In this document: piece by piece, positions 32,354-41,529 of the stretch
Layout: each line of letters opens with the position of its first letter
How positions within the stretch are numbered: the stretch's first letter is position 1
NCBI RefSeq assembly: GCF_965201005.1
Contig: NZ_OZ241747.1
Span: 186,001 to 250,000 of the forward strand
Length of the DNA stretch: 64,000 nucleotides
Reading direction: 5' to 3'
DNA from: Mucilaginibacter_A sp965201005
GTDB lineage: Bacteria; Bacteroidota; Bacteroidia; Sphingobacteriales; Sphingobacteriaceae
Position numbers and translations under genes: made by a program
Notes under the pieces: generated by a model
The model's input: only the letters and a program-made list of their open reading frames with translations
Databases searched by the model: none
What the model was told of the DNA's origin: nothing

Positions 32354-33901
32354 ATGAACCTTCGCCATTATTCCACCTGGGATTTCTATCCCCAATACTT
32401 AAATCGGGATGAAGTAAACAACCCGTTAACCGTTATCGTTGAGTTCTTTTCCGCCGACTGGCTTCCCGGCCATCTGGAAGCACTGAAAACATGGCGGACA
32501 TTTGTAACAGAAGACAGGCATTATACCGACCGGCAGAATAACCCTGCAAACCTGCTTTATACTTATATGCTTCACGTCCAGTTGGTCGAGGCTTGTTTCC
32601 TGTTGATGCAATCCAGCGGGGGGAGAAAAAAGGACAACCCGAGAGAGGCTGAACAGGACAAACAGCTTTTACAGGAAAAAAGCACCTGGCTGCATTTCCC
32701 GAAAGGGTTAAGCCATGAGGAACTTTTAGACCCTTACTTAGTATTGGAAAGCTTTTTTAAAGATTACAACTTGCCCCAATATCGCGACTTTCTTTACCAG
32801 TGGCTGGAAAAGGGACTTTCCCGTTTTGCTGCTGACGAGGCTATGCCAGCAAGGGAAATCATCAGGGTTTACGAAAACCTGGAAAAGCTTTATCAGGCTA
32901 CATGGCTGATCCGCCGGAGGGAAATGGAACCTGTGCTTAAAAAAAAGAATGACAATGTGGCGGAAGTAGCGCGAGAAACAGAAGAAGCAGAAACAATAGC
33001 AGCAGAAATAACCATAGCAGAAGGAAAGGAAATAACGGAAACAGAGGTCAAAAAAGAAGGTACAAATGAAACCCTAAGTTCTGTCGGCTATCGGCCCCCC
33101 ACTCTTGAAACTTCTGTTACCCAAGAGGGGCAGCAATTGCTCTCAAAGATTATTAGCATTGTCAAACATAAAGTACCGACAGTTGAGGCCGTAATCTATT
33201 TAGGTGCAATAAGTGGTAAACCAGATGAAATTCCATCTATTTATTTACTGGTTATTGTAAGTAATGATGAAAGAAAGCAAGGGCATGAACTGACCAGTAC
33301 GATTGAAGAAAGCTGCAAACCCCTTGCAAACGTTACGGCATTGGTACATAGTGCAGGTATTGTTTTAAAGGCAGTAGAGCGAAAGAATTACTTTTTCTGC
33401 AATTCTTTTCTAAAGCCAGTGCTTTACTTATCGGGCAACGTTCTGTTGCCGGTGCCGCCTGAAATCGATGGGGAACTGTTAAAACAAAAAAGGGAGGAAA
33501 ATTTTCAGCACTGGTATGGTCAGGCAAACGAGTTTTTAAACGGAGCGGATTATTACTGGAATTCCAGTGTTTATGGTCTTGCTTCGTTTTCTTTGCATCA
33601 GGCAGCAGAAAATGCGCTTACTGCTATTATCCGTGCAGTGTTAGGCTACAGGCTAAACTTGCATAACCTTGCCAGGCTTCTTCGCATCACTGAGATATTT
33701 ACGGAAGAACTGAAATCAGTATTTTCCTTAGATACCATAGAAGGCGTCCAGCTTTTTAACCTCCTGCAAAAAGCTTACAATGAACCGAGGTACAAGGATG
33801 ACTTTAAGCCGGAAGAAGCATCGGTAAGATTGCTTTTTGATTTAGTTAGTAAATTGTTGGAAAGAGTGAATGATATTTACATGCTGGCTTATGGGGAATA
33901 A
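32354..33901 (+). CDS. MNT-like plus C-terminal HEPN domain protein
   Basis: This is a 515-residue protein. The first 200 residues are unrecognised (MNLRHYSTWDFYPQYLNRDE...). An acidic low-complexity linker rich in Glu, Thr and Ala follows (about 205-255). The middle domain (about 265-375: VEAVIYLGAISGKPDEIPSIYLLVIVSN) resembles a minimal nucleotidyltransferase fold lacking an obvious G-S/D-x-D active site. The C-terminal 130 residues are HEPN-like: ANEFLNGADYYWNSSVYGLA then FSLHQAAENALTAI. HEPN proteins are often RNases in toxin-antitoxin or phage defence. It is a common cargo of Bacteroidota mobile elements. It has its own promoter region opposite the XRE regulator. Confidence 0.72.
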   Translation: MNLRHYSTWDFYPQYLNRDEVNNPLTVIVEFFSADWLPGHLEALKTWRTFVTEDRHYTDRQNNPANLLYTYMLHVQLVEACFLLMQSSGGRKKDNPREAEQDKQLLQEKSTWLHFPKGLSHEELLDPYLVLESFFKDYNLPQYRDFLYQWLEKGLSRFAADEAMPAREIIRVYENLEKLYQATWLIRRREMEPVLKKKNDNVAEVARETEEAETIAAEITIAEGKEITETEVKKEGTNETLSSVGYRPPTLETSVTQEGQQLLSKIISIVKHKVPTVEAVIYLGAISGKPDEIPSIYLLVIVSNDERKQGHELTSTIEESCKPLANVTALVHSAGIVLKAVERKNYFFCNSFLKPVLYLSGNVLLPVPPEIDGELLKQKREENFQHWYGQANEFLNGADYYWNSSVYGLASFSLHQAAENALTAIIRAVLGYRLNLHNLARLLRITEIFTEELKSVFSLDTIEGVQLFNLLQKAYNEPRYKDDFKPEEASVRLLFDLVSKLLERVNDIYMLAYGE

Positions 33902-34447
33902 ACCAAATGGTATCTTTCTTTCGCAATCCGGCTGATTTGGTAGAGGCAACGCACCGCTCCTACAAAGGTAGCCACGCGGTAAAACCGTCAAGGCTATACA
34001 AAGCGGGCAGTTGTTTTTGTTTTTTTTATTTGCCTGCCCGACCTATGACAGTCTTACCGCTAACAGCAGTCAGCCTGTTACGCATTGCAATGCCCTGGTC
34101 TGTTTGTTTTGTGCTGAATATCCTATCCCCATTTTCTTTCAGTAGCCGGGATAATCGTCTGTTTCTGGCAAGCGGTATTTATTCCCTTTTTTATGATCGC
34201 TTCTAATCAAAAACAAAAAGCAGGGTAATCACTGATAGCAAGCAAAGTTCGCCATCCTCCCGGAAACGGTGGCCTTTGCACGCCTGTTGCCCTCGCACCA
34301 AGGTAGTACCCTGAAAAAATGGGTATCCCTTCGCTCTACTCCGGGAGCCTCCGCATTTTTTCATGGTCTCCACCTTGCCCTTATTCCGGGAAGGATAGCG
34401 TGATGTGGCTTTTATCACCCATTACCTCACGCTAAACAATCTTCATC
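33902..34447. other. Gene-free, GC-richer interval
   Basis: In this 546-bp interval between the HEPN gene and radC, ORFs on either strand have poor protein character (for example Phe/Leu/Ser-rich runs on the plus strand). It is richer in GC than its surroundings and contains segments such as CTCCGGGAGCCTCCGC and CGCACCAAGGTAGTACC that could fold. It may be a structural RNA or a remnant; I recognise neither. Confidence 0.4.
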
Positions 34448-34918
34448 ATGAAAAGTATCCATCAAACACCGTCCCTCTTTCAGGTAGCAGAAATCAGTAT
34501 TAGTTATTCCAGTAAAGTTAAACCATCCGAGAGGCCAAAGATTGGAAGCAGCAGGGATGCCTGCGAAATCCTGCGCGATAACTGGGACGAAGGTAGTATA
34601 GAACACCGCGAGGAAATGCGGATCATGTTGTTAAACCGAATGAATAAAGTCATCGGGATTTTCTTAGTATCTGTAGGAGGGTTTGCAGGGACCATATGCG
34701 ACCCGAAGGTCGTATTTCAGGCAGCATTAAAAGCCAATGCCAGTTCCATTATCCTTGCACACAACCATCCTTCCGGAAACTTAAAACCAAGTGAGGCAGA
34801 CTTACAGCTGACCGAAAAATTGAAAAAAGGTGGGTTGCTACTGGATATTGCAGTCCTTGACCACCTAATTTTAACCGAAGAAGCTTACACCTCTCTTGCT
34901 GATGAAGGGCTGATGTAG
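34448..34918 (+). CDS. radC: RadC-family JAB-domain protein
   Basis: This 156-residue protein carries the JAB/MPN metal-binding motif AHNHPSGNLKPSEAD (H-x-H...S...D, about residue 99) and an upstream E in REEMRIMLLNRM. RadC-like proteins of this short form are frequent cargo of integrative elements and phages; the function is unresolved and may relate to anti-restriction or DNA metabolism. It stands alone, followed at 34923 by a strong terminator. Confidence 0.9.
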   Translation: MKSIHQTPSLFQVAEISISYSSKVKPSERPKIGSSRDACEILRDNWDEGSIEHREEMRIMLLNRMNKVIGIFLVSVGGFAGTICDPKVVFQAALKANASSIILAHNHPSGNLKPSEADLQLTEKLKKGGLLLDIAVLDHLILTEEAYTSLADEGLM

Positions 34919-34922
34919 CCCT

Positions 34923-34947
34923 AAAAACCCCTTGTGGGGTTTTTTTA
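34923..34947 (+). terminator. Rho-independent terminator after radC
   Basis: AAAAACCCC, loop TTGT, GGGGTTTTTTT: a short GC stem with a T-run, starting 5 bp after the radC stop. Confidence 0.85.
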
Positions 34948-35170
34948 CGATCTTGGCTATAAATAATCTATTTCTTAAACAGGCAGTTATTCTCAATGTT
35001 ATTACTGTTAGTAGCAATTAAGAAAACTATTTTCAAAGCCAATTGGGTTTTTTATCTATCAAGCTATTTCGTGAAGCTCATTTCCTACTATTTTTAAATA
35101 CAAAAGCCATATCTGCCATTTATTTATTGTGCACTAAATGTTTCAGCTCTCAGTTCCTAAACATTTTTCG

Positions 35171-38100
35171 CTAATTCAAAACCGGGTACTTTTTGTACTT
35201 CACCCGTCGGTTGTCAAAAGCTTTCATTTTACCTTCAAGAATATCAACAATGTGATTATTCATAACTTTATCCTCAATACCTCCTGCATCACATGAAACG
35301 ACATAGTTGTTTTCTTTGTCAATATCCATATATACAATTTGTTCAGCATCCGCCACTATAGCAAGGTTCGGATTATGGGTAACCATAATAATTTGGCGAA
35401 GCTTCTTTGCACGCTTAATGTAAGGAACCAATATTTCCGCTACGCTCTGATTATCCAAATTATCTTCCGGCTGGTCAATAATCAATGGCTTATTATCCTT
35501 ATCTAAAACAAGATAAAAAACAAGCAACAATCCGCCCTTTTCTCCGGGCGATAGTTGATTTAAACCTTTTCTATTTAACCGCAGATCATATTCAGGTTTA
35601 AGATAAGACAGGGAACATAAGTAATTAAAAAAATCAACTTTTCGGTTATCCTTAATGCGAATATCCAATGTGTCAATTTCCGTCAAAAATTCATTAATAC
35701 TATCTTCAATATCAAAATTATATTTACTAATTAGTTTTCGGATTGCCTCATCGCCGTTATTATGGAAAGCTCCATAACGGAATACATAGTCAAAAAACTG
35801 TGTATAAAATGTTTTATCTACTTTAAAGGAGCTTTCAATAGTAATATTCTGTTCAGCACTATACTCTTCCAGGATAACAGAAATAGCCTGTTTCATCTTA
35901 TTATATATTTCCTGAATCTGTTTTTTTTGATTGTAAACATCTATTGTCAGTTGTTTGCGTAAATCTTTTTGAGTTTCGATTTCTTTTGGCAAAGCGTTGT
36001 TAATATACGCAAGTTCCGCTTCGTAAAATTTAATTGTATTAGGAACATCATGAGCGCCAATGACCGCTTTTTGCTTCGTTTCCCAATCCTTAATTTTGAC
36101 AAGGTAGTCCTGGTAATCTTTAAACGGCTTTTCGAGTTCTTTTTCAAGGGCAGTTTTTTCAGTTTGCAGTTTTGCAAGTTTAACTATCAAGCTTTTTTCA
36201 TTTACAGGATCGGCAGCAGCCACAGGATACAACGCTGTATTAACCTCGCTAATAGAATGATTAACTTTTCTTAGTTCCTCTTGAACTGTTTTAAGATCAA
36301 TGTTGAGTGAGACAATTTCATTGATATTAAATTGGTATTTCTCAAATAGGGGTTGCTGCTGAGTTTTCCAATCATCAAACGATCTTTGTAATCCATTTGT
36401 CTCCAATATCAGATTTTCGTAGTCAGTAGCTTTTATCTTTAAAACGGTTAGGCTAGATTGTTCCATTTCAATTTCGAATTCTAGCCCGCTAATCTCGTGC
36501 GAAAGTTTAGTTACCTTTTCAGCTTTTTGTCTTTGCTCCAACGACAATGAAGTATCGTTGTCTGGATTAACCACCACAACTATAGTGTCCTTTTCCTTGT
36601 TATGCAGATCAAGCTCATTAACCTTTGTGACCTTTTGATTTTCTATGCTTTGCTTATAATCCGGTGTAACTTTTTGTTCTAAAACATCAAGATGTTTGTT
36701 GATAACCCCTAATTTAATTATGAGTTGATCAATCTGTCTTGATAACAATTCGGTTTTATAAGCTTCCAAATCAGCAAAGGAAGTTTTTCCAAGCTTATCG
36801 GAATCATCTAATCGGGAAAACACCACCTTGTTGATTTCCTCTTTGAAGTTGCTATCCTCAGTGTTACATAATTTTTCAAGATAACTTTGTGGAATGTATT
36901 TAATTCGTTCAACTCCATTAAAATCAATATTTTCATTTAGGTTACGGGTTGAAGTTGATCTATCAAACCAGGTTATGGTACCACTAAAATTTTCAGCGTA
37001 TCCCTTTTGACAAAATTTGTCGCTATTTAAAAAAGAAAAATCTTTCTTAGCAATGTGAGAATTACCGAGAAGGGCAATTATGTCAGCAATTGCACTTTTC
37101 CCCTTCCCTTTATTGCCAATTACAGCTGTCAATTCAAGTCCTAGTTCAAGTTCAAAATCTTTGAACCAAACTCCTTTTTTACCATCGTAATCTGGTTGAT
37201 TACTAATATTTATTTTGTCAATATAGTTGCTTTTTGAAGCTCTAATACGAGCGAAAAGAGGTGGATATTCTCCTATAAAAACACGGTCATGAGGTTCAAA
37301 AAGTATTTGTCTTATTCCTTCAAAAGATATACCTGCCTTGACAAAACAGTTTCGTTGCTGATCTGGCTCAAACAGCTTATCATAATCATGAGCATCAGAA
37401 CCCCAGATGCAGGGTTTTAAACTTTTAAATTCTCCCAAAAAGTCTTCTACTGAAGTTGCTTTCTCACCCAATGCAAAACTGATAGTTTTTGCATTAGAGC
37501 TAAACAAGGCGTTTGCTTTTGCTAAAATAAGTTTTCTTGTTAAGCCATCTTGCTGATTAAATCTAATTTCGGAAAGATCCTCATCTGATGGAACAACAAT
37601 AAGATACTTTTCTTTAAAATCAGTATTATTTATTAGATAATCCGTTATCTTACTATCATCTACTACGGCATGTGTCATACCTATTCGAAGTGAAGTACCA
37701 ATTAAATCTGGCTGTTCCTGTTTTAAACGAGCACCTAAACTTTCCAGATTAACGGTTTTTAATTTTTTTCGCTTATCCGATTCATCCGGATCTGATTCAT
37801 ATAAAAAATCAAGGTCATGAAGAAAGCTCTCTTCAATTGTTTTAACGGATAATTGATCTGAAAAGATGACATGAAAATTTATTCGGCCTGATTCTACTTT
37901 GGTTTTTCCGTCCTTTTCAAATTTATTAATTTGAACAATTTTATTTAAACGAAATTCAACATTTGCTAGAAGAAGAATCTGCTTTATTTTAAAAATCTCC
38001 GGTTCTGTGAATAGTTCCTTTAGCTTTATTTCATTTTCTAAATAATCTTGTCTGATCTTTTTGTAACCTTCAATAGTAAAGTAATCAGTTATACCTATGA

Positions 38101-38245
38101 CATTTATTTTTTTTTCGATAGCCTTACGAAATAGCTTTTGAACATAAACATCGAAATCAGCTCCAAACTCATTTGATAGTGCCGAAAATGGGGTGTGAAC
38201 ATGAAAATCGCATTTTCGCCAGATTGATCCTCTCGAAGTATTCAT
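35171..38245 (-). CDS. TrlF-family PHP domain plus SMC-like AAA/ABC ATPase
   Basis: The N terminus of this 1024-residue protein is a PHP phosphoesterase: CDFHVHTPFSAL (H15, H17), VIGITDYFTIEGY, and a later WGSDAHDYDKLF. An SMC/Rad50-type ATPase follows: Walker A IGNKGKGKSAIADI (about 378), a long coiled-coil region (about 500-800), signature LSPGEKGG, Walker B PLIIDQPEDNLD (about 921) and MVTHNP. This matches the PHP-ABC ATPases (TrlF) reported in surveys of conflict systems. It probably senses or grips DNA and hydrolyses a phosphoester. It is divergent from the methyltransferase/nuclease gene across 98 bp, suggesting joint control. Confidence 0.88.
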   Translation of the reverse strand: MNTSRGSIWRKCDFHVHTPFSALSNEFGADFDVYVQKLFRKAIEKKINVIGITDYFTIEGYKKIRQDYLENEIKLKELFTEPEIFKIKQILLLANVEFRLNKIVQINKFEKDGKTKVESGRINFHVIFSDQLSVKTIEESFLHDLDFLYESDPDESDKRKKLKTVNLESLGARLKQEQPDLIGTSLRIGMTHAVVDDSKITDYLINNTDFKEKYLIVVPSDEDLSEIRFNQQDGLTRKLILAKANALFSSNAKTISFALGEKATSVEDFLGEFKSLKPCIWGSDAHDYDKLFEPDQQRNCFVKAGISFEGIRQILFEPHDRVFIGEYPPLFARIRASKSNYIDKINISNQPDYDGKKGVWFKDFELELGLELTAVIGNKGKGKSAIADIIALLGNSHIAKKDFSFLNSDKFCQKGYAENFSGTITWFDRSTSTRNLNENIDFNGVERIKYIPQSYLEKLCNTEDSNFKEEINKVVFSRLDDSDKLGKTSFADLEAYKTELLSRQIDQLIIKLGVINKHLDVLEQKVTPDYKQSIENQKVTKVNELDLHNKEKDTIVVVVNPDNDTSLSLEQRQKAEKVTKLSHEISGLEFEIEMEQSSLTVLKIKATDYENLILETNGLQRSFDDWKTQQQPLFEKYQFNINEIVSLNIDLKTVQEELRKVNHSISEVNTALYPVAAADPVNEKSLIVKLAKLQTEKTALEKELEKPFKDYQDYLVKIKDWETKQKAVIGAHDVPNTIKFYEAELAYINNALPKEIETQKDLRKQLTIDVYNQKKQIQEIYNKMKQAISVILEEYSAEQNITIESSFKVDKTFYTQFFDYVFRYGAFHNNGDEAIRKLISKYNFDIEDSINEFLTEIDTLDIRIKDNRKVDFFNYLCSLSYLKPEYDLRLNRKGLNQLSPGEKGGLLLVFYLVLDKDNKPLIIDQPEDNLDNQSVAEILVPYIKRAKKLRQIIMVTHNPNLAIVADAEQIVYMDIDKENNYVVSCDAGGIEDKVMNNHIVDILEGKMKAFDNRRVKYKKYPVLN

Positions 38246-38343
38246 TAAGAAATAATATTAGGTCTAAGCTGTTAAAGATAGGGGTCTATTCATGAGTAAA
38301 CAATAACCCGAAAATATTTAGTATTATTCGGCAAAAAAGAATA

Positions 38344-40728
38344 ATGAGTCTTTATGATAGATTACAGAAAGCTTCCAGCGAAGAAGATGTTAAGGATGCT
38401 TATATTAAAGCTCTTGGTTTAAAAGAATATCAAAAAAATTTGATAGATATTCAAACTAAAGAAATTTGGTTTGAAGCAAAAGATACTGGTAAACATTCTA
38501 CATACAAGATGTTTACTCAATTAATGCACTATGTTCAAGATGCATTAAATAAAGGCGATTATGTTCCGCCATTTTTAGCAGTAATTGATACGCAAAAAGC
38601 CGCAATTATGAAAAGTGCGGATGTTTTACCTTTTCTTGCAAAAAGGACTATCAAATGGGGTAAATCTGCCAGTGGTTACACACCGGAGGCTTTAGACGCT
38701 ATTTCTGCTCACATCGGTACTCACTTTGTTTCTTTTAAAATCCAAACTCATGAAGATGAATTTATAAGCACGATAAAAAGTGCTGTTAAAAATGGTGACA
38801 TTATTCGAATACAAATTACGCCTGACAATTTAAAGCAGGTTTTTGATAAATGGGTTTTGATGATTGGGAGGGAGATTAAAGGAATAGCAGAAGAAGATTA
38901 TGCTCTCTTATTTTTTGCCGATATCATGCATGATGGTACTGTTTCCACTCATGAAAACTTGCCTGCAGAACTTATGCATAAAAATGGCGCACCTGTATTT
39001 AGTTTAAGTGGCCATATTTATGAGCTGGGGAACAAAGAAGGATATCGCCAATTTTGGGCAATTTATCATAAGCCGCCAAAAGCTGAGTATCGCAATTACT
39101 TACTTGAAAGACGTGATAGTTTGATTCCTATCAACGAACGCAGTTTTAAAGGAGCTTTTTATACACCTTTAGTTGTGGTAGATAAGGCCTATGATAAGCT
39201 TGCGGAAACTCTAGGCAAAAACTGGCAGAAGGAATACATAGTATGGGATATGTGTTGTGGTGTGGGTAATTTAGAAGTGAAGCACAGTAATCCACGCAAC
39301 ATATACATGAGTACTCTAGATCAAGCAGATGTTGATGTGATGAAAGCCACGAAAACTTGTGTGGCCGCACAACGGTTTCAATACGATTATCTAAATGATG
39401 ATATTACCGAGGCTGGGGAAATTGATTACAGCCTGACAAATAAAATTCCTGAAGGCTTACGCAAAGCTATTGCGGAAGGTAAAAAAATTTTAGTATTAAT
39501 AAATCCACCATACGCTGAAGCACGAGCAGGTTTAGGCAGTAAAAGTAAATTAGGAGTAGCAAAAACCAAATTAGCTGCCACGGCTATTGCAAAATATGGA
39601 AAAGCAAGTAATGAACTTTATACTCAATTTGTAACTCGTGTTGCACTTGAAATTCCAACGGCCACACTTGCAATGTTTAGTACGTTAAAGTACGTTAATG
39701 CTCAAACAATGGATATTTTCCGTACAGAATGGAATGCAAAGTATTTAGGTGGATTTGTAGTTCATAACCAAGCATTTGAAGGTTTGAAAGGGAATTTCCC
39801 AATTGGTTTTTTAATATGGTCAACTAATCAAAATGCAATAAAGAAACTGCCTATCATTGAAATTTCTGCTGAAGTTTTAAATAAGAAAGCCCAAGCTATT
39901 GGCGAAAAACGTTTTTACCATCTTCCAAATAAACAATTATTGACCAACTGGATTACTCGGCCTAAAACAAATAAAACTGAAGTTATTCCTTTAAAAAATG
40001 CCGTTACTCCAGCCACATCTACAAAAGATTTAAGAGGGCTAAAATGGTCAGATAATGCAATTGCATTTCTTTGGTGCAAAAGTAACGACATGCAGCACGC
40101 TAATCAGACAGCACTGTTTTCATCTGGATTTGGTGACGGGCATGGGATTTTCATTAATGCTGAAAATCTTTGGCAAGCGGCTATTGTTTATTCAGTTCGC
40201 AGTCTAATCAAGCCCACATGGTTAAATGACCGGGATCAATTCCTACAACCTATTAAACCATTGTTGGACGAATTTAAAAATGACTGCTTGGTTTGGATGT
40301 TGTTCGATGGAAGTAATTTAACTGCTAGTGCAAACGACCTTAATTGGAATGGAAAACAATGGTCAATTGTGAATCACTTTATCCCTTATACTGAGAACGA
40401 GGTTAATGCACCGGAGCGTTTTGAATCAGATTTTATGGTTCAATATTTATCAGATAAAACTCTTTCAAAAGAAGCTAAACTGGTAATAGAGGAAGGAAAG
40501 ATATTGTGGCAAGCTTATTTCTCCCAGACAGATGTAAGAACAGTAAGAGACGAATTGATGTTAAACCGGTCTGACGTTGGTTGGTACCAGGTTAGGAAAG
40601 CCTTACAGGCACGGAACTCAAGTGGAGATTCTGTTCCTATAAGCTTTAAGCCTTTTGAATATGCATACAGAGCGTTAAGTGAAAAATTAGAACCTCAAGT
40701 ATATGAGTTAGGCTTTTTGAAAACTTGA
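38344..40728 (+). CDS. Adenine methyltransferase with N-terminal nuclease-like region (type IIG-like)
   Basis: The N-terminal 60 residues of this 794-residue protein include DIQTKEIWFEAKD (about 36-48), a possible D...E-x-K nuclease motif. The central part is a DNA adenine methyltransferase: motif I VWDMCCGVGNLE (about 300) and catalytic NPPY in VLINPPYAEA (about 387). The C-terminal 300 residues probably form the target-recognition region. Single-chain restriction-modification enzymes of type IIG have this order. An alternative is a defence methyltransferase depending on the TrlF ATPase encoded divergently 98 bp away. No separate specificity subunit is seen. Confidence 0.8.
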   Translation: MSLYDRLQKASSEEDVKDAYIKALGLKEYQKNLIDIQTKEIWFEAKDTGKHSTYKMFTQLMHYVQDALNKGDYVPPFLAVIDTQKAAIMKSADVLPFLAKRTIKWGKSASGYTPEALDAISAHIGTHFVSFKIQTHEDEFISTIKSAVKNGDIIRIQITPDNLKQVFDKWVLMIGREIKGIAEEDYALLFFADIMHDGTVSTHENLPAELMHKNGAPVFSLSGHIYELGNKEGYRQFWAIYHKPPKAEYRNYLLERRDSLIPINERSFKGAFYTPLVVVDKAYDKLAETLGKNWQKEYIVWDMCCGVGNLEVKHSNPRNIYMSTLDQADVDVMKATKTCVAAQRFQYDYLNDDITEAGEIDYSLTNKIPEGLRKAIAEGKKILVLINPPYAEARAGLGSKSKLGVAKTKLAATAIAKYGKASNELYTQFVTRVALEIPTATLAMFSTLKYVNAQTMDIFRTEWNAKYLGGFVVHNQAFEGLKGNFPIGFLIWSTNQNAIKKLPIIEISAEVLNKKAQAIGEKRFYHLPNKQLLTNWITRPKTNKTEVIPLKNAVTPATSTKDLRGLKWSDNAIAFLWCKSNDMQHANQTALFSSGFGDGHGIFINAENLWQAAIVYSVRSLIKPTWLNDRDQFLQPIKPLLDEFKNDCLVWMLFDGSNLTASANDLNWNGKQWSIVNHFIPYTENEVNAPERFESDFMVQYLSDKTLSKEAKLVIEEGKILWQAYFSQTDVRTVRDELMLNRSDVGWYQVRKALQARNSSGDSVPISFKPFEYAYRALSEKLEPQVYELGFLKT

Positions 40729-40762
40729 TAAAACAAAGGTGGTATGTTTTTTCAATTACCTT

Positions 40763-41449
40763 TCAGCAATCTAATTCATGAAAATAGATGACGGTATCTA
40801 AAACATCTATATAAGTAATGGAGCGGTCGGTATATTGGAGGGTTTCAACTGCGTGAACAACTGTATGGCCAACCACCTGGTGGTATCCTTTTAACATGTC
40901 AGTAGTTGTTTCTTTTTTGTCAGCCCAGGTTATACCCCCGTTGCCTTCACCGCCCCTAAAATATCCGGCAGCATGTAAAATGTACCGCTGACCGGTTTGA
41001 TTAACTTTATTCAGAAGATCGGCTAAAGTATCGTTTTCGTCTTTGATCTTCTGTAAAATAGGTATCCTCAAAAACTCCTGATACCAGGAATTTGTAATTC
41101 CAGCATGAGAAAAAATGTAATTTCCTTTTTGATAAGCAATTTGGAATAAATCCTTATTGTCGTTAAACAAGCTTGTTAACTCAGCCTGCATTGTAGGACG
41201 AAAGCCGCTGCATTGGTAGCTAGGAAAATAAAGATATTGGATATCATGGTTTCCCAATAGTAAAACCATTTTATCCGGGTTTCTTTTCTTAAGGTTAATG
41301 ATGTTTTCCAGGTTCTCGTAAATGACTGTATTGGAAGCAGTAAAACTGTCAACGTAGTCCCCAAGGAAAACCACTTTGTCATAGTTTTCGATATTTATTT
41401 CCTGCCAGTAGTCTTTGCCGTGCAGATCGCCGATAATGATATGTTTCAT
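40763..41449 (-). CDS. Calcineurin-like metallophosphatase
   Basis: This 228-residue protein has the full set of metallophosphoesterase motifs: GDLHGK, VFLGDYVDS, LLGNHDIQYL, FSHAGITN and VVGHTVVH. It belongs to the PPP-like serine/threonine phosphatase or diadenosine tetraphosphatase group; the substrate cannot be told. It converges with the methyltransferase gene (34 bp between stops) and follows the RhuM-Fic gene after a terminator. It could reverse a Fic- or kinase-type modification, but that is speculation from neighbourhood only. Confidence 0.85.
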   Translation of the reverse strand: MKHIIIGDLHGKDYWQEINIENYDKVVFLGDYVDSFTASNTVIYENLENIINLKKRNPDKMVLLLGNHDIQYLYFPSYQCSGFRPTMQAELTSLFNDNKDLFQIAYQKGNYIFSHAGITNSWYQEFLRIPILQKIKDENDTLADLLNKVNQTGQRYILHAAGYFRGGEGNGGITWADKKETTTDMLKGYHQVVGHTVVHAVETLQYTDRSITYIDVLDTVIYFHELDC

Positions 41450-41467
41450 GACTTGGTTACTTTTTAA

Positions 41468-41505
41468 AAACCTACAAGATTATTTTTTTGCAATCTTGTA
41501 GGTTT
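41468..41505 (-). terminator. Rho-independent terminator after the RhuM-Fic gene
   Basis: The 14-bp arms AAACCTACAAGATT and AATCTTGTAGGTTT flank a 10-nt loop. On the minus strand the stem is followed by a T-run. It separates the RhuM-Fic gene from the phosphatase gene. Confidence 0.8.
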
Positions 41506-41529
41506 CTTGCGCGTATTAATGCTGATAAT

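Noticed and set aside
33907..34206. 99-residue plus-strand ORF after the HEPN gene
   Set aside because: Low-quality hydrophobic and aromatic runs with no recognisable motif; likely chance.
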